From assembly GCF_040361275.1 (NCBI RefSeq), contig NZ_APNH01000004.1, positions 186,001-250,000 on the forward strand: a DNA stretch of 64,000 nucleotides. The letters are read 5' to 3'. Below are positions 45,897 through 55,018 of the stretch, one piece after another. This DNA is from Salinisphaera sp. T31B1. GTDB taxonomy: Bacteria; Pseudomonadota; Gammaproteobacteria; Nevskiales; Salinisphaeraceae. The notes beneath the pieces were generated by a model. It ran no database searches and was not told the origin of the DNA. It saw nothing but the letters and a program-made list of their open reading frames with translations. The position numbers were made by a program, and so were the translations under genes. Within the stretch, counting starts at the first letter, position 1. Every line of letters starts with the position of its first letter.

Positions 45897-46718
45897 TTGA
45901 GCCTCATACTCGGAATCATCGCAGGGCTGAGTTTCGGTCTGTCGGCGTTCGCGGGGGCGTTCATGGTGATCCCTCTGCTGGTGGTCGGCGCCGGGATCGA
46001 GTTTCATGCGAGCCTGCCGGTGGCGCTGCTGGCTCTGGGCATCTGTGCCGCGGTTGCCGCCGGCGATGCCGTGCGGGCACGCCAGTGCGACGTCGTGCTG
46101 GCGACGTGTTATCTGGTCGGTGCCTTGCCGGCGACCGTGGCCGGCGCATTCATCGTGCAGGCGCTGTCGGACAAGCTTCTAGCCACCGTTTTTCTGATCT
46201 GTGCGATCGCGTTCGGGCCACTGCTGGTCCGTACGGTTCAGCGTTTTCGTTTTCGACTGCTGCCCTCGCCGGCATCGCTGCTACACGCGCCGCGCCGTGA
46301 TTGGAGTACCGTCGGCAACGCGAATTACAACCGTCAAGCCAAGCGGCGGATCACGATCGCCGCTGCGGGCTGCGGTGTGCTGTGCGCGTTCTGTGCGGCA
46401 CCGGGGTCATGGCTCGGCGGGCGGGCGCTGGATCGCGAATTGCCGGGTCAGCCGTTTAATGCAGCGGGCACTCTGGTGTTCGCGGTCTCGGTGCTGTGTA
46501 TCGTCGGTTCGGCGGTCCAGTTTCTCCTCGCCCCGGCGGCCCCGGGCTACACCGCCGGGCTGTTCGTGCTCGGCTCGGTCGCCGGCATGGGCCTGGCCCG
46601 GCGGATCGAACCCCGAGCCTGGGTGCGTTACAGCAATGAACTGATCGGTGGCCTGGTGATGGCCGGCGCGCTCGTGTTGTGGCTGGCGGTTGTCGCCGAC
46701 TGGGTCGGGTCCCGGTGA
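45897..46718 (+). CDS. Sulfite exporter TauE/SafE family protein
   Basis: A polytopic membrane protein of 273 residues from TTG 45897, which has GGAG six bases upstream; an in-frame ATG at 45855 adds a hydrophilic leader without a ribosome site. It has the family's two-half layout with about eight hydrophobic helices, starting LILGIIAGLSFGLSAFAGAF. Families include sulfite, sulfoacetate and other anion exporters; no substrate can be read. Its stop overlaps the GTG start of the next oxidoreductase (GTGA), so the two are likely linked in function. Confidence 0.82.
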   Translation: MSLILGIIAGLSFGLSAFAGAFMVIPLLVVGAGIEFHASLPVALLALGICAAVAAGDAVRARQCDVVLATCYLVGALPATVAGAFIVQALSDKLLATVFLICAIAFGPLLVRTVQRFRFRLLPSPASLLHAPRRDWSTVGNANYNRQAKRRITIAAAGCGVLCAFCAAPGSWLGGRALDRELPGQPFNAAGTLVFAVSVLCIVGSAVQFLLAPAAPGYTAGLFVLGSVAGMGLARRIEPRAWVRYSNELIGGLVMAGALVLWLAVVADWVGSR

Positions 46719-47803
46719 CCGAGTTGGTCCTGATTGGCGCCGGTCACGTGCATACGGCGCTGCTTGGCCATGCACGCACGCTCGCGGAGGCCGGAATCCA
46801 GGTGACGCTGGTCGATATCGGCAGCTTCTGGTTCGGTGCGCGCCGGGGCGACCTGATGGCCGGGCGGGCCGACGCCTCGACGCTGCGCTGGCCGTTGAAA
46901 ACGTTGTGTCGCCGACACGCGGTGGCCCACCGGACCGATCGTGTGGTCGGCGTGGATACCCGGCTACGACGTGTATGGCTGGCCAGCGGTGCACGGCTGG
47001 ACTATGACCTGGTGTCGTTCAATGTCGGCGTCGAAGTCGACGCCACCGGGTTGAACGCAGCGGCCAGCCGCGTACGGTTGTGGCGTGCGAGTTCCGTACA
47101 GGAATTGACCCAGTTCTGTAGCGAGCTGCGGGCATCCCGCGATGGCTCGCGCGTGGCCGTGGTGGGCGACTCGCCGGACGCGGCGCGACTGGCCGCGGCG
47201 CTGAGCCATGCCTGCGAGTCCGGTCGTCATCGCGTTGCCTGGTATTTGCCGGGCGACCGGTTTGCGCCCTGGGCGCCGAGCGGCGCCGCGCGGCGGCTGG
47301 CCCGCACGCTCAGCCATCGAGGCGTCGAGATCGTGCTGGCGACGCCGATCGTGGGGCTGGCCGACGGGCAGCTGGTCGGCGAAGACGACCGTCGGTTCGG
47401 TGTCGACCATTTGTTGCTGGCCGAGCGCTACCGCCCGGCGCGGGTGGTGCATGCCGCGCGCCTGCCAGTAGGCGATCACGGCATGTATGTGACCCGCCGG
47501 CTGCAGTCACCGGCCGATTCCCGTGTGTTCGCGGCCGGTGCCTGCGCGCAATGGCCCGATGGTCAATCACTGGCCCGGCACGATGTGGCAGGTCAGGCCA
47601 AGGTGCTGGCACACAACACAGTCGCGGTCGTAAGGCGTCGGCCGTTACGCAGCGTGGGGCCGCGTGCTCCTGCATCGGTCATCGACCTGGGGGATGGGCG
47701 CGCGCTCGGTTGGCATGGCTCACTGTGGTGGCACAACCGGTGGGCGGCCAGGGCAGAGCGGCGTCGTATCCGGCGTCTGGTCGCGACGCTGGCCATCGAC
47801 TGA
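46715..47803 (+). CDS. FAD/NAD(P)-binding oxidoreductase of the SelD-associated NDH-like type
   Basis: A 362-residue flavoprotein-like sequence. N-terminus VTELVLIGAGHVHTALLGHA is the FAD-binding motif; LDYDLVSFNVGVEVD and the terminal VFAAGACAQWPDGQ (second FAD site) follow. This is the style of the NADH-dehydrogenase-like domain fused to selenide,water dikinase in some bacteria, here stand-alone. The second dinucleotide motif is degenerate (VAVVGDSPDAARLAAAL instead of GxGxxG), so NAD(P)H binding may be lost. GTG overlaps the TauE/SafE stop. Role unknown; sulfur or selenium redox is a guess. Confidence 0.75.
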   Translation: MTELVLIGAGHVHTALLGHARTLAEAGIQVTLVDIGSFWFGARRGDLMAGRADASTLRWPLKTLCRRHAVAHRTDRVVGVDTRLRRVWLASGARLDYDLVSFNVGVEVDATGLNAAASRVRLWRASSVQELTQFCSELRASRDGSRVAVVGDSPDAARLAAALSHACESGRHRVAWYLPGDRFAPWAPSGAARRLARTLSHRGVEIVLATPIVGLADGQLVGEDDRRFGVDHLLLAERYRPARVVHAARLPVGDHGMYVTRRLQSPADSRVFAAGACAQWPDGQSLARHDVAGQAKVLAHNTVAVVRRRPLRSVGPRAPASVIDLGDGRALGWHGSLWWHNRWAARAERRRIRRLVATLAID

Positions 47804-47943
47804 GCTCGGCGACACGCGCCCGCCATGTACGGTTGGTAGGCCTCTCGGCGGTCGGATCGTTCGGCCGCGATTGGCCGACGACCTGAATCCTACGGCGTCG
47901 AGCCTGCGCTCGTGCCGATCCTGGCGCCGTTCGGAGCGGGCAT

Positions 47944-47976
47944 AAAAAAGCGGCGGCACGCGATGCGTGCCGCCGC
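47944..47976 (-). terminator. Rho-independent terminator of katA
   Basis: Perfect 12-bp stem GCGGCGGCACGC/GCGTGCCGCCGC with a 3-base loop, followed on the minus strand by six T residues, 26 bases beyond the katA stop. Confidence 0.95.
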
Positions 47977-48001
47977 GAATCGAACCCAGGCGAATGCGAT
48001 A

Positions 48002-49468
48002 TCAGGCCGCTTTCTGGTTCGCTCGTACGCCGTCTTCGATCCGCGAACCGATCGTCTCGTCGACATTCTTCCAGTACTGGAAGGCCGCCTTGAGAACCGG
48101 CTCGGTCACGCCGTCCGACAGATGGCCGACCACGTTGTTGACCAGACGATCGCGCTCGGCATCGTCCATGACCTTGTTGACGAGGTCGTTGGCCTGATTG
48201 AAGTCGCCGTCGTCGGCCCGCAGTTTGTACGCCGCACGGACCATCTCGCCATCAGCTTCCCAGACATTGTTCGCCGGGTAGGCTGTCGGGTTGGCGTGTG
48301 CGCCGCCCTTGGTGTTGGGCGCGTATACCGGGTCGGAGACGTTATGCATCCGCATGGCGCCGCCCTTGGTGTAGCTGTTCACCGGCGATTTCGGCTCGTT
48401 GACCGGAATCTGCTTGTAGTTCACACCCAGGCGGGCGCGATGCGCATCGGCGTAGGAGATCGTACGCGCGAGCAGCATCTTGTCCGGCGAGACACCGGTG
48501 CCGGGCACCATGTTGTTGGGCTCGAACGCGGCCTGCTCGATCTGCGTATGGAAGTCCACCGGATTTTCGTCCAGCGTCATCTTGCCGACCTTGTGCAGCG
48601 GGTAATCGCCGTGCGGCCAGACCTTGGTCAAATCGAACGGGTTGATCCGATAGGTCTTGGCATCCTCGTACGGCATGATCTGGACATACAGCGTCCAGGT
48701 CGGATATTCGCCGCGCTTGATCGCCTCGAACAGATCGCGTCGATGGTAATCGGCGTCGGAACCGGCCATCTGGTCGGCCTGTTCCTGGGTCATGCACTTG
48801 ATGCCCTGATCGGTCTTGAAGTGGTACTTGACCCAGAAGCGCTCACCGGAGTCGTTGACCCACATGTAGGTATGGCTGGAGTAGCCGTTCATGTGACGCC
48901 AAGTGGCCGGCACCCCGCGATCGCCCATCAGCCAGGTGACCTGATGCGCCGACTGCGGCGACTGCGTCCAGAAGTCCCACTGCATGTCGTGGTCGCGCAG
49001 ACCATTGTCGGCCCGGCGCTTCTGCGAGTGAATGAAGTGCTGGAACTTCATCGGATCGCGAACGAAGAAGACGGGCGTGTTGTTGCCCACCATGTCGAAG
49101 TTGCCTTCTTCGGTATAGAACTTCAGCGCGAAGCCGCGCGGATCACGCCAGGTGTCCGGGCTGCCGGATTCGCCGGCGACGGTGGAAAAACGCGCGACCA
49201 TGTCGGTCTTGGCGCCTTTCTGCAGGAACTTGGCCTTGGTGTAGGCGCTGACGTCTTCGGTCACTTCGAAATGACCGAATGCGCCGCCGCCCTTGGCGTG
49301 CGGCTGACGGTCCGGAATCATCTCGCGGTTAAAGGCGGCCATCTGCTCCATGAGGAAATGGTCATGGAGCACGATCGGGCCGTCGGAGCCGACCGAGAGC
49401 GAGTGCTCGTCGCTCGGGTACGGTTCACCGCCAGTGGTGGTATGTACGTTGCGAATATCGTCTGTCAC
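48002..49468 (-). CDS. katA: Catalase (clade 3, small-subunit heme catalase)
   Basis: Breaks hydrogen peroxide into water and oxygen; 488 residues. Catalytic His57 is in [55 protein letters not shown] and the proximal heme-tyrosine region [14 protein letters not shown] are present. The PDRQPHAKG variant departs from the common PERVVHAKG. Start GTG 49468 has a GGAGG site 8 bases upstream. It follows the Fur-family regulator by 60 bases, a pairing that suggests peroxide or metal control. Confidence 0.95.
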   Translation of the reverse strand: MTDDIRNVHTTTGGEPYPSDEHSLSVGSDGPIVLHDHFLMEQMAAFNREMIPDRQPHAKGGGAFGHFEVTEDVSAYTKAKFLQKGAKTDMVARFSTVAGESGSPDTWRDPRGFALKFYTEEGNFDMVGNNTPVFFVRDPMKFQHFIHSQKRRADNGLRDHDMQWDFWTQSPQSAHQVTWLMGDRGVPATWRHMNGYSSHTYMWVNDSGERFWVKYHFKTDQGIKCMTQEQADQMAGSDADYHRRDLFEAIKRGEYPTWTLYVQIMPYEDAKTYRINPFDLTKVWPHGDYPLHKVGKMTLDENPVDFHTQIEQAAFEPNNMVPGTGVSPDKMLLARTISYADAHRARLGVNYKQIPVNEPKSPVNSYTKGGAMRMHNVSDPVYAPNTKGGAHANPTAYPANNVWEADGEMVRAAYKLRADDGDFNQANDLVNKVMDDAERDRLVNNVVGHLSDGVTEPVLKAAFQYWKNVDETIGSRIEDGVRANQKAA

Positions 49469-49528
49469 GTGTCTATCCTCCAGATGGATGCGCGGCGGGG
49501 CTTTCACCGCCGTCAGTTGCCGGGTCGA

Positions 49529-49981
49529 TCAGCTGGCCTCGTCGTTGGTATCGTGCCTATCGCTACGACACTCGGTGCACAGGCCCCAGAAAACAACCTC
49601 GGCTTCGTCGATATCGAAACCGTGGTCGTGCTCGGGGCTCAGACAGGGCATGGTGCCGCGGCGACAGTCGGTATCGGCGATACGCCCACAGCCACGACAG
49701 ACCAGATGATGGTGGTTGTCGCCGGTACGCCTTTCGAAGCGCGCCGGATGACCGGCGGGCTTGATCTGCCGAACCAGGTTCGCCTCTACACAGGCCGAAA
49801 GCACGTCGTAGACCGCCTGTTTCGAGATCGTGCCCATCCTCGCCGCCACGCCGAGATGCACTTGCTCGACCGTGGCGTGCGGGTGGTCGATCAACCATTC
49901 GAGCACTGCACGTCGCGGGGCGGTCACCCGCAGTCCGCTGGCGCGAAGCTCTTCGACGATTGTGGTGCCGGATCGACTCAT
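49529..49981 (-). CDS. Fur family transcriptional regulator (PerR-like)
   Basis: A 150-residue winged-helix repressor with a zinc/metal-sensing dimer domain. N-terminal DNA-binding part with GLRVTAPRRAVLEWL and VEQVHLGVAARMGTISKQAVYDVL; HHHLVCRGCG begins the sensing domain, and CTEC near the C-terminus completes two CxxC pairs for structural zinc. The promoter at 49991-50019 predicts transcription from about 49984, so ATG 49981 is the start and the mRNA is nearly leaderless; the upstream ATG at 50002 would lie before the transcript. It likely controls itself and katA. Confidence 0.9.
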   Translation of the reverse strand: MSRSGTTIVEELRASGLRVTAPRRAVLEWLIDHPHATVEQVHLGVAARMGTISKQAVYDVLSACVEANLVRQIKPAGHPARFERRTGDNHHHLVCRGCGRIADTDCRRGTMPCLSPEHDHGFDIDEAEVVFWGLCTECRSDRHDTNDEAS

Positions 49982-49990
49982 TGCCCCGGC

Positions 49991-50019
49991 ATCATTGGCC
50001 ATATTCTGGAATGAGTCAA
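49991..50019 (-). promoter_or_regulatory. Sigma-70 promoter of the fur-katA unit with dyad
   Basis: TTGACT (50014-50019) and AATGAT (49991-49996) on the minus strand with a 17-base spacer. The spacer holds an imperfect dyad (CATT...CCA...TGG...AATG) that could be the regulator's operator. Transcription start is expected about 3 bases before the regulator's ATG. Confidence 0.55.
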
Positions 50020-50147
50020 GAAAACCACCGGGCCGGTCGCCTGTACTACCGCATCGACGCACTACCGCCCCTTTGCGATCGAGCCGGGCTTGCTGGAGAC
50101 TATGCAGCCTTCGAAAGCCTGCCTCTATCCCGGACCGCGATCGCCTC

Positions 50148-51983
50148 ATGCCCATTCGTCTCCTCGACGACCGACTGATCAGCCAGATCGCCGCCGGCGA
50201 GGTGGTCGAACGCCCGGCCTCGATCGTCAAGGAGTTGGTCGAGAACAGCCTCGACGCGGGCGCCTGCTGGATACAGGTCGATATCGAGCATGGCGGTCTG
50301 CGGCGGATCGTCGTGGTCGACGACGGCTGCGGGATCGGCGCCGGTGAACTCGAACTGGCTCTGGCCCGTCATGCGACCAGCAAGATCGACAGCCTGGATG
50401 CGCTCGAGGCAGTGGCAAGTCTTGGCTTTCGCGGCGAGGCGCTGGCCAGTATCGCATCGGTTGCGGATCTGAGGCTGACGTCGCGAACCAGCGCGGCCGA
50501 ACACGCCTGGTGTGTGGATGCCGCGGCGCCCGACCGGGCACGGCCGGCCGCCGGCGATACGGGTACGCGGATCGATGTACGCGAGTTGTTTGCGCGTATT
50601 CCGGCCAGGCGGAAGTTCCTGCGCACGCCGGTCACCGAATTCACTCATATTCGCAAGGCCTTCAACCAGCTCGCCCTGTCGCGATTCGATGTCGGCTTCG
50701 TGCTGCGCCACGACGGCAATGAAATCGCACGCCTGGCACCGGCACGTGATGACACGAGCATGCGCCAGCGTGTCGCCACGATTCTGGGGGCCGGGTTTGA
50801 CGAACATGTGGTAGCCGTGGACGAACAGGCTGCCGGCATGCGGTTGACGGGATGGGTGGCCACGCCCGGTTTTTCACGTGGGCAGGCGGACCGGCAGTAC
50901 AGCTTCGTCAACGCACGCCCGATCCGTGACCGGATATTCAACCACGGCGTACGCCTGGCGTATCGCGACCGGCTGCACAATCAACGCCATCCGGCCTATG
51001 TGCTCTACCTGAGCCTCGACGCTCGCCAGGTCGACGTGAATGCTCATCCGGCCAAGGCCGAAGTACGCTTTCGGCAGTCGCGACTGGTGCACGATTTCGT
51101 CTTCCGGAGTGCAGCGCGTGCGCTGGCCGCGGTCGAGGCCACGCCGCATCCGGCGCGCGAGGTCGCTTTGCCTGTCACCGATATCGACTGCAGCGGGCCG
51201 GGGGCAGGGTCTGGCACCGCTGCCCCGACGACGCCCGGCGGGCCCATGCCCGGTCCGTCGCGGAGTTTCGACTGGTCCTCTGCCCCCGGGGTGGCCCAGC
51301 GGCGCGCGGCCTATGCGTTCCAGTCGCCGCCGGCCGACAGTCGATCGACCGCGGACGCGCCAGCGCGCGAAGAGACTGCGGCCGAAACCGAAACCGTGCC
51401 GCCGATGGGGTATGCGATCGGCCAGCTGCACGATATCTATATTCTTGCGCAGAACGCTCACGGCCTGATTCTCGTGGATATGCACGCCGCCCACGAGCGG
51501 GTGCTCTACGAGCAGCTCAAGGCCGAGTTCTCGTCTGGGCCGATTCAGACCAAGCGCCTGCTCGTGCCCGAGACACTGTCGTTGTCCGAAGCCGAGGCCG
51601 CGGCGGTCGAGGCGGGGGCCGAGGCGCTGGCGCTCGTGGGTCTGGAGATCACCCGTAGCGGGCCGGCGTCGGCCGTTCTGCGCAGCGTTCCGGCGCTACT
51701 GGCTCGCAGCGACTATGTCGCGCTGGCCTACGACGTGGTCGCCGCACTCGGCGACGGACTGCGTGGGGCCGACGGTGTGCGCGATTCGATCGACGACGTA
51801 CTGGCTGACATGGGCTGCAAGGCTGCGGTCAAGGCCGGGCGTCGTCTGACGATCGCCGAGATGAACGCTTTGCTGCGCGATATGGAACACACCGATCGGG
51901 CGGGTCACTGCAATCACGGCCGCCCCAGCTGGATCCAGGTCGACATGGCAGGTCTGGACCGGTTGTTCCTGCGCGGCCAGTGA
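50148..51983 (+). CDS. mutL: DNA mismatch repair protein MutL
   Basis: GHKL-ATPase that links MutS recognition to MutH or other nuclease steps. 611 residues: N-terminal ATPase with IAAGEVVERPASIVKELVEN, DDGCGIG, RHATSKI and SLGFRGEALASIASV, a transducer domain (SFVNARPIRD, DVNAHPAKAEVRF), a proline-rich linker (about 330-430) and a C-terminal dimerisation domain. The C-terminal CKAAVKAGRRLT and HCNHGRPSW are the usual MutL blocks; the endonuclease motif DQHAxxE(x)4E reads VDMHAAHERVLYE, with DMHA and the glutamates retained. Start ATG 50148. It precedes miaA by 4 bases. Confidence 0.95.
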   Translation: MPIRLLDDRLISQIAAGEVVERPASIVKELVENSLDAGACWIQVDIEHGGLRRIVVVDDGCGIGAGELELALARHATSKIDSLDALEAVASLGFRGEALASIASVADLRLTSRTSAAEHAWCVDAAAPDRARPAAGDTGTRIDVRELFARIPARRKFLRTPVTEFTHIRKAFNQLALSRFDVGFVLRHDGNEIARLAPARDDTSMRQRVATILGAGFDEHVVAVDEQAAGMRLTGWVATPGFSRGQADRQYSFVNARPIRDRIFNHGVRLAYRDRLHNQRHPAYVLYLSLDARQVDVNAHPAKAEVRFRQSRLVHDFVFRSAARALAAVEATPHPAREVALPVTDIDCSGPGAGSGTAAPTTPGGPMPGPSRSFDWSSAPGVAQRRAAYAFQSPPADSRSTADAPAREETAAETETVPPMGYAIGQLHDIYILAQNAHGLILVDMHAAHERVLYEQLKAEFSSGPIQTKRLLVPETLSLSEAEAAAVEAGAEALALVGLEITRSGPASAVLRSVPALLARSDYVALAYDVVAALGDGLRGADGVRDSIDDVLADMGCKAAVKAGRRLTIAEMNALLRDMEHTDRAGHCNHGRPSWIQVDMAGLDRLFLRGQ

Positions 51984-51987
51984 TCCC

Positions 51988-52965
51988 GTGAGCCCGCGTC
52001 TTTCCAACCACGAAACCCCGCGTGCGGAGATCATCTTCGTGCTTGGTCCGACCGCTTCCGGGAAAACGGGGCTGGCGGTCGACCTGGTCGAACGCTTGAA
52101 CGCCGAGATCGTCTCCGTGGATTCGGCCATGGTCTATCGCGGCATGGATATCGGCACCGCCAAACCCGACGCGCCGACGCTGGCGCGGGCGCCGCATGCA
52201 TTGATCGATATACGCGACCCTGGAGAGCCGTATTCGGCTGCCGCATTTCGTGACGACGCACTGGATGAAATCCGCCGTATCCGGGCGGCCGGCCGCGTGC
52301 CGCTGCTCACCGGTGGCACCTCGCTGTATTTCCGGGCGCTCGAACACGGGCTCAGCGCACTGCCCGCTCGCGATGACGCGATCCGGGCCCGGCTCACCAA
52401 CGAGGCACAGACGATCGGCTGGGCCGGGCTGCATGCGCGGCTCGCCGAGCTCGACCCGGCCAGCGCGCAGCGGATCCATCCCAACGATGCACAACGCATA
52501 CAGCGCGCGCTGGAGATTCACGCGCTGACCGGCCATACGCCAACCGCGTTGTATCAGGCCGAGAACAGGCGTGAGAACGAATCGCGCCTGCCGTGGTCCA
52601 TCTGCAAGCTGGTGGTGGCACCGCGCGAACGCGCCGTGCTCCACGAGCGCATCGAAAGGCGCTTTCGGCGCATGATGGAACAGGGTTTGCTCAACGAGGT
52701 TGAAAAGCTGTACGCGCGTCCCGATCTAACGCCAGAACTACCGGCGGTCAGGGCGGTGGGCTATAGACAGCTGTGGCAGGTGATGAGCGGCGAATTGTCG
52801 ATTGCGCAAGGCGTGGAGCGAAGCATTCATGCCTCTCGGCAACTGGCCAAGCGTCAACTGACGTGGCTGCGCTCGCTCGATGACGCGTGCTGGTTCGACA
52901 GCGACGAAGGTGCGCTGACCGAGCGGGCAGTTGCGCATCTGCAGCAGCGCGTGGCCTGGCCCTGA
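51988..52965 (+). CDS. miaA: tRNA dimethylallyltransferase
   Basis: Adds the dimethylallyl group to A37 of tRNAs that read UNN codons. 325 residues: P-loop [72 protein letters not shown] and AVGYRQLWQ. The start is GTG 51988, four bases after mutL. The order mutL-miaA-hfq-hflX matches E. coli. Confidence 0.95.
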   Translation: MSPRLSNHETPRAEIIFVLGPTASGKTGLAVDLVERLNAEIVSVDSAMVYRGMDIGTAKPDAPTLARAPHALIDIRDPGEPYSAAAFRDDALDEIRRIRAAGRVPLLTGGTSLYFRALEHGLSALPARDDAIRARLTNEAQTIGWAGLHARLAELDPASAQRIHPNDAQRIQRALEIHALTGHTPTALYQAENRRENESRLPWSICKLVVAPRERAVLHERIERRFRRMMEQGLLNEVEKLYARPDLTPELPAVRAVGYRQLWQVMSGELSIAQGVERSIHASRQLAKRQLTWLRSLDDACWFDSDEGALTERAVAHLQQRVAWP

Positions 52966-53020
52966 TCCGCGTCGACCGCATAGATACGAATTTCTCTGCT
53001 GCTTTTTTGGAGTTTCTGCC

Positions 53021-53278
53021 ATGGCTAAAGGCCAAACACTACAAGAACCCTTTCTGAACGCCTTGCGCAAGGAGCGCGTGCCGGTCTCGATCTATCTGGT
53101 CAACGGCATCAAGTTGCAGGGGCAGATCGAATCCTTCGACCAGTTCGTGGTCCTGCTGCGCAACGCGGTCAACCAGATGGTCTACAAGCACGCGATCTCG
53201 ACCATTGTTCCCTCGCGCAACGTGCGTTCCGAGGTTCAGGAAGAGATGCACGGCGGAGCGGATACCCATTCCGAATAA
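53021..53278 (+). CDS. hfq: RNA chaperone Hfq
   Basis: Hexameric Sm-like protein pairing small RNAs with mRNAs. 85 residues beginning [20 protein letters not shown], then [20 protein letters not shown] (Sm1) and [12 protein letters not shown] (Sm2, with the YKHA sequence), and a short acidic C-terminal tail. It has a TTGGAG site. It precedes hflX by 20 bases, the standard order. Confidence 0.97.
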   Translation: MAKGQTLQEPFLNALRKERVPVSIYLVNGIKLQGQIESFDQFVVLLRNAVNQMVYKHAISTIVPSRNVRSEVQEEMHGGADTHSE

Positions 53279-53298
53279 TGCCCTCACCGGATTGATCG

Positions 53299-54624
53299 AT
53301 GTTTGAGCGGCCGCCCAGCGGACAGGCGGCCGTCATCGTCCATCTCGCGTTCGGCGTCGACGAATACGACGAGGCCGATCGCGAGTTCCGCGAGCTGGTG
53401 GAATCCGCCGGGGCCGATGTGCTTGCGCACATCGGCGGTTCCCGGCGGGTGCCGGACCCGCGCTATTTCGTCGGCGGCGGCAAGGTCGACGAGGTCGCCG
53501 AATCCGTCGCCGAGCACGGCGCGGAACTCGTGGTGTTCAACCACGACCTGTCGCCCAGCCAGGAACGCAATCTGGAAAAACGACTCAACGCGCGCGTTCT
53601 GGATCGGGCTGGCCTGATCCTGGATATCTTCGCGCGGCGGGCCCGCTCCCACGAAGGCAAGCTGCAGGTCGAGCTCGCCCAGTTGCAGCATCTGGCGACA
53701 CGCCTGGTGCGTGGTTGGTCCCATCTGGAGCGCCAGAAAGGCGGCATCGGGCTGCGTGGGCCGGGCGAGACTCAGCTCGAGACCGACCGGCGTTTGCTCA
53801 ATGAACGTATCAAGACACTGCGTCAGCGGCTGGACAAGGTCAGTGCGCGCCGTGAGCAGGGCCGCTCGGCCCGCCGTCGCGCTCGTACGCCGATCGTGTC
53901 GCTGGTCGGCTATACCAACGCCGGCAAATCCACGCTGTTCAACCGGCTGACCGGCGAAGACATTTATGCCGCCGATCAGTTGTTCGCGACGCTGGATCCT
54001 ACACTGCGCCGTATGGATGTACCCGTCGGCGAACCGTTGATTCTCGCCGATACGGTCGGTTTCATTCGCGATCTGCCGCACGAGCTGGTCGCGGCGTTCA
54101 AGGCCACCCTCGAAGAGACCCGCGACGCGGACGTGTTGCTGCACGTGATCGATGCCGCCGACCCCGAACGACGATCGCACGCGCGCGAAGTGCAGGCAGT
54201 ACTGGATGAGATCGGGGCGGCCGAGGTGCCCCAGATCGAGGTCTTCAACAAGGTAGACCAACTCGCCGACGAAGCCCCGCGCGTCGAGCGCAACGCCCAT
54301 GGCGGAGCCGAGCGCGTATGGCTGTCGGCGATGACCGGTGAGGGCGTCGACACGCTACGCGAGGTGCTTGCCGACTTCTGCAACCCCGACATGATCGAGG
54401 GCGTGCTGCGCGTGCCGCCCGACGCGGGCCGACTGCGCTCGCAGCTGTTCGAGCTCGGCGTGGTCGACGACGAACGCTTCGATGACGACGGCGCGACCCG
54501 GTTGACGGTCACGGCCTCGCAGGCCGATCTGGAACGCCTGATTCGACAGGCGGGGCTGGGCTTCGAGCAGGTGCTCGTCGAGCGCCGTGCTGCGCGCATA
54601 TCGACGGCGCCCGCGCAGCACTGA
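53299..54624 (+). CDS. hflX: GTPase HflX
   Basis: Ribosome-splitting GTPase of the stress response, 441 residues. N-terminal HflX domain with YFVGGGKVDEVAE and GIGLRGPGETQLETDRR, then the GTPase domain: G1 VGYTNAGKSTLFNRLTG, G3 DTVGFIRDLPHELV, G4 NKVDQL, and the switch FATLDPTLRRM. A C-terminal extension follows. It is co-transcribed with hfq. Confidence 0.96.
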   Translation: MFERPPSGQAAVIVHLAFGVDEYDEADREFRELVESAGADVLAHIGGSRRVPDPRYFVGGGKVDEVAESVAEHGAELVVFNHDLSPSQERNLEKRLNARVLDRAGLILDIFARRARSHEGKLQVELAQLQHLATRLVRGWSHLERQKGGIGLRGPGETQLETDRRLLNERIKTLRQRLDKVSARREQGRSARRRARTPIVSLVGYTNAGKSTLFNRLTGEDIYAADQLFATLDPTLRRMDVPVGEPLILADTVGFIRDLPHELVAAFKATLEETRDADVLLHVIDAADPERRSHAREVQAVLDEIGAAEVPQIEVFNKVDQLADEAPRVERNAHGGAERVWLSAMTGEGVDTLREVLADFCNPDMIEGVLRVPPDAGRLRSQLFELGVVDDERFDDDGATRLTVTASQADLERLIRQAGLGFEQVLVERRAARISTAPAQH

Positions 54625-55018
54625 TTCCGGCCCGGACAGTCGCAGGCAACCGGAAACCGCCGACGGCGTTGTGATGTCCGCGCCGGGACGCTTGCATGGC
54701 TTGTACAGCGGCCACACAAGGTTCGACAGGGGTAGGGGCGACCGATAGAATCGCGGCTTCGCCTGAACACAATACGGCAGTCGTCGTACGTAGTGGCTGA
54801 GCCCGGCCGCACGACGAACGCTGCGCGCGGCTGACAAGCAACGAGGAACAGCGATTTGCTCATGGCAAATGAACGACCGACGACACGGCGGCCGAGCGTT
54901 CGGCCGGCCGGCCCGGCACGATTTGCGTGCAGCATTCTGCGTGCCGGCATGAAGCCGACACGTCCGTTCGCCGGCGCGACGTGCGCTCCGCGGATCATCG
55001 ATACGAGGGTTTTCTGAT
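54625..55018. other. 394-base gap between hflX and hflK
   Basis: No gene is seen. A -10-like TAGAAT at 54746 with TCGACA at 54723 (17-base spacing) may be a promoter for hflK. hflX and hflK are nearly contiguous in E. coli; the longer gap here is a minor difference. Confidence 0.45.

Noticed and set aside
47912-50014. Long plus-strand open frame over katA and the Fur-like gene
   Set aside because: It is the antisense frame of katA and its regulator, both of which have diagnostic motifs and good start signals.
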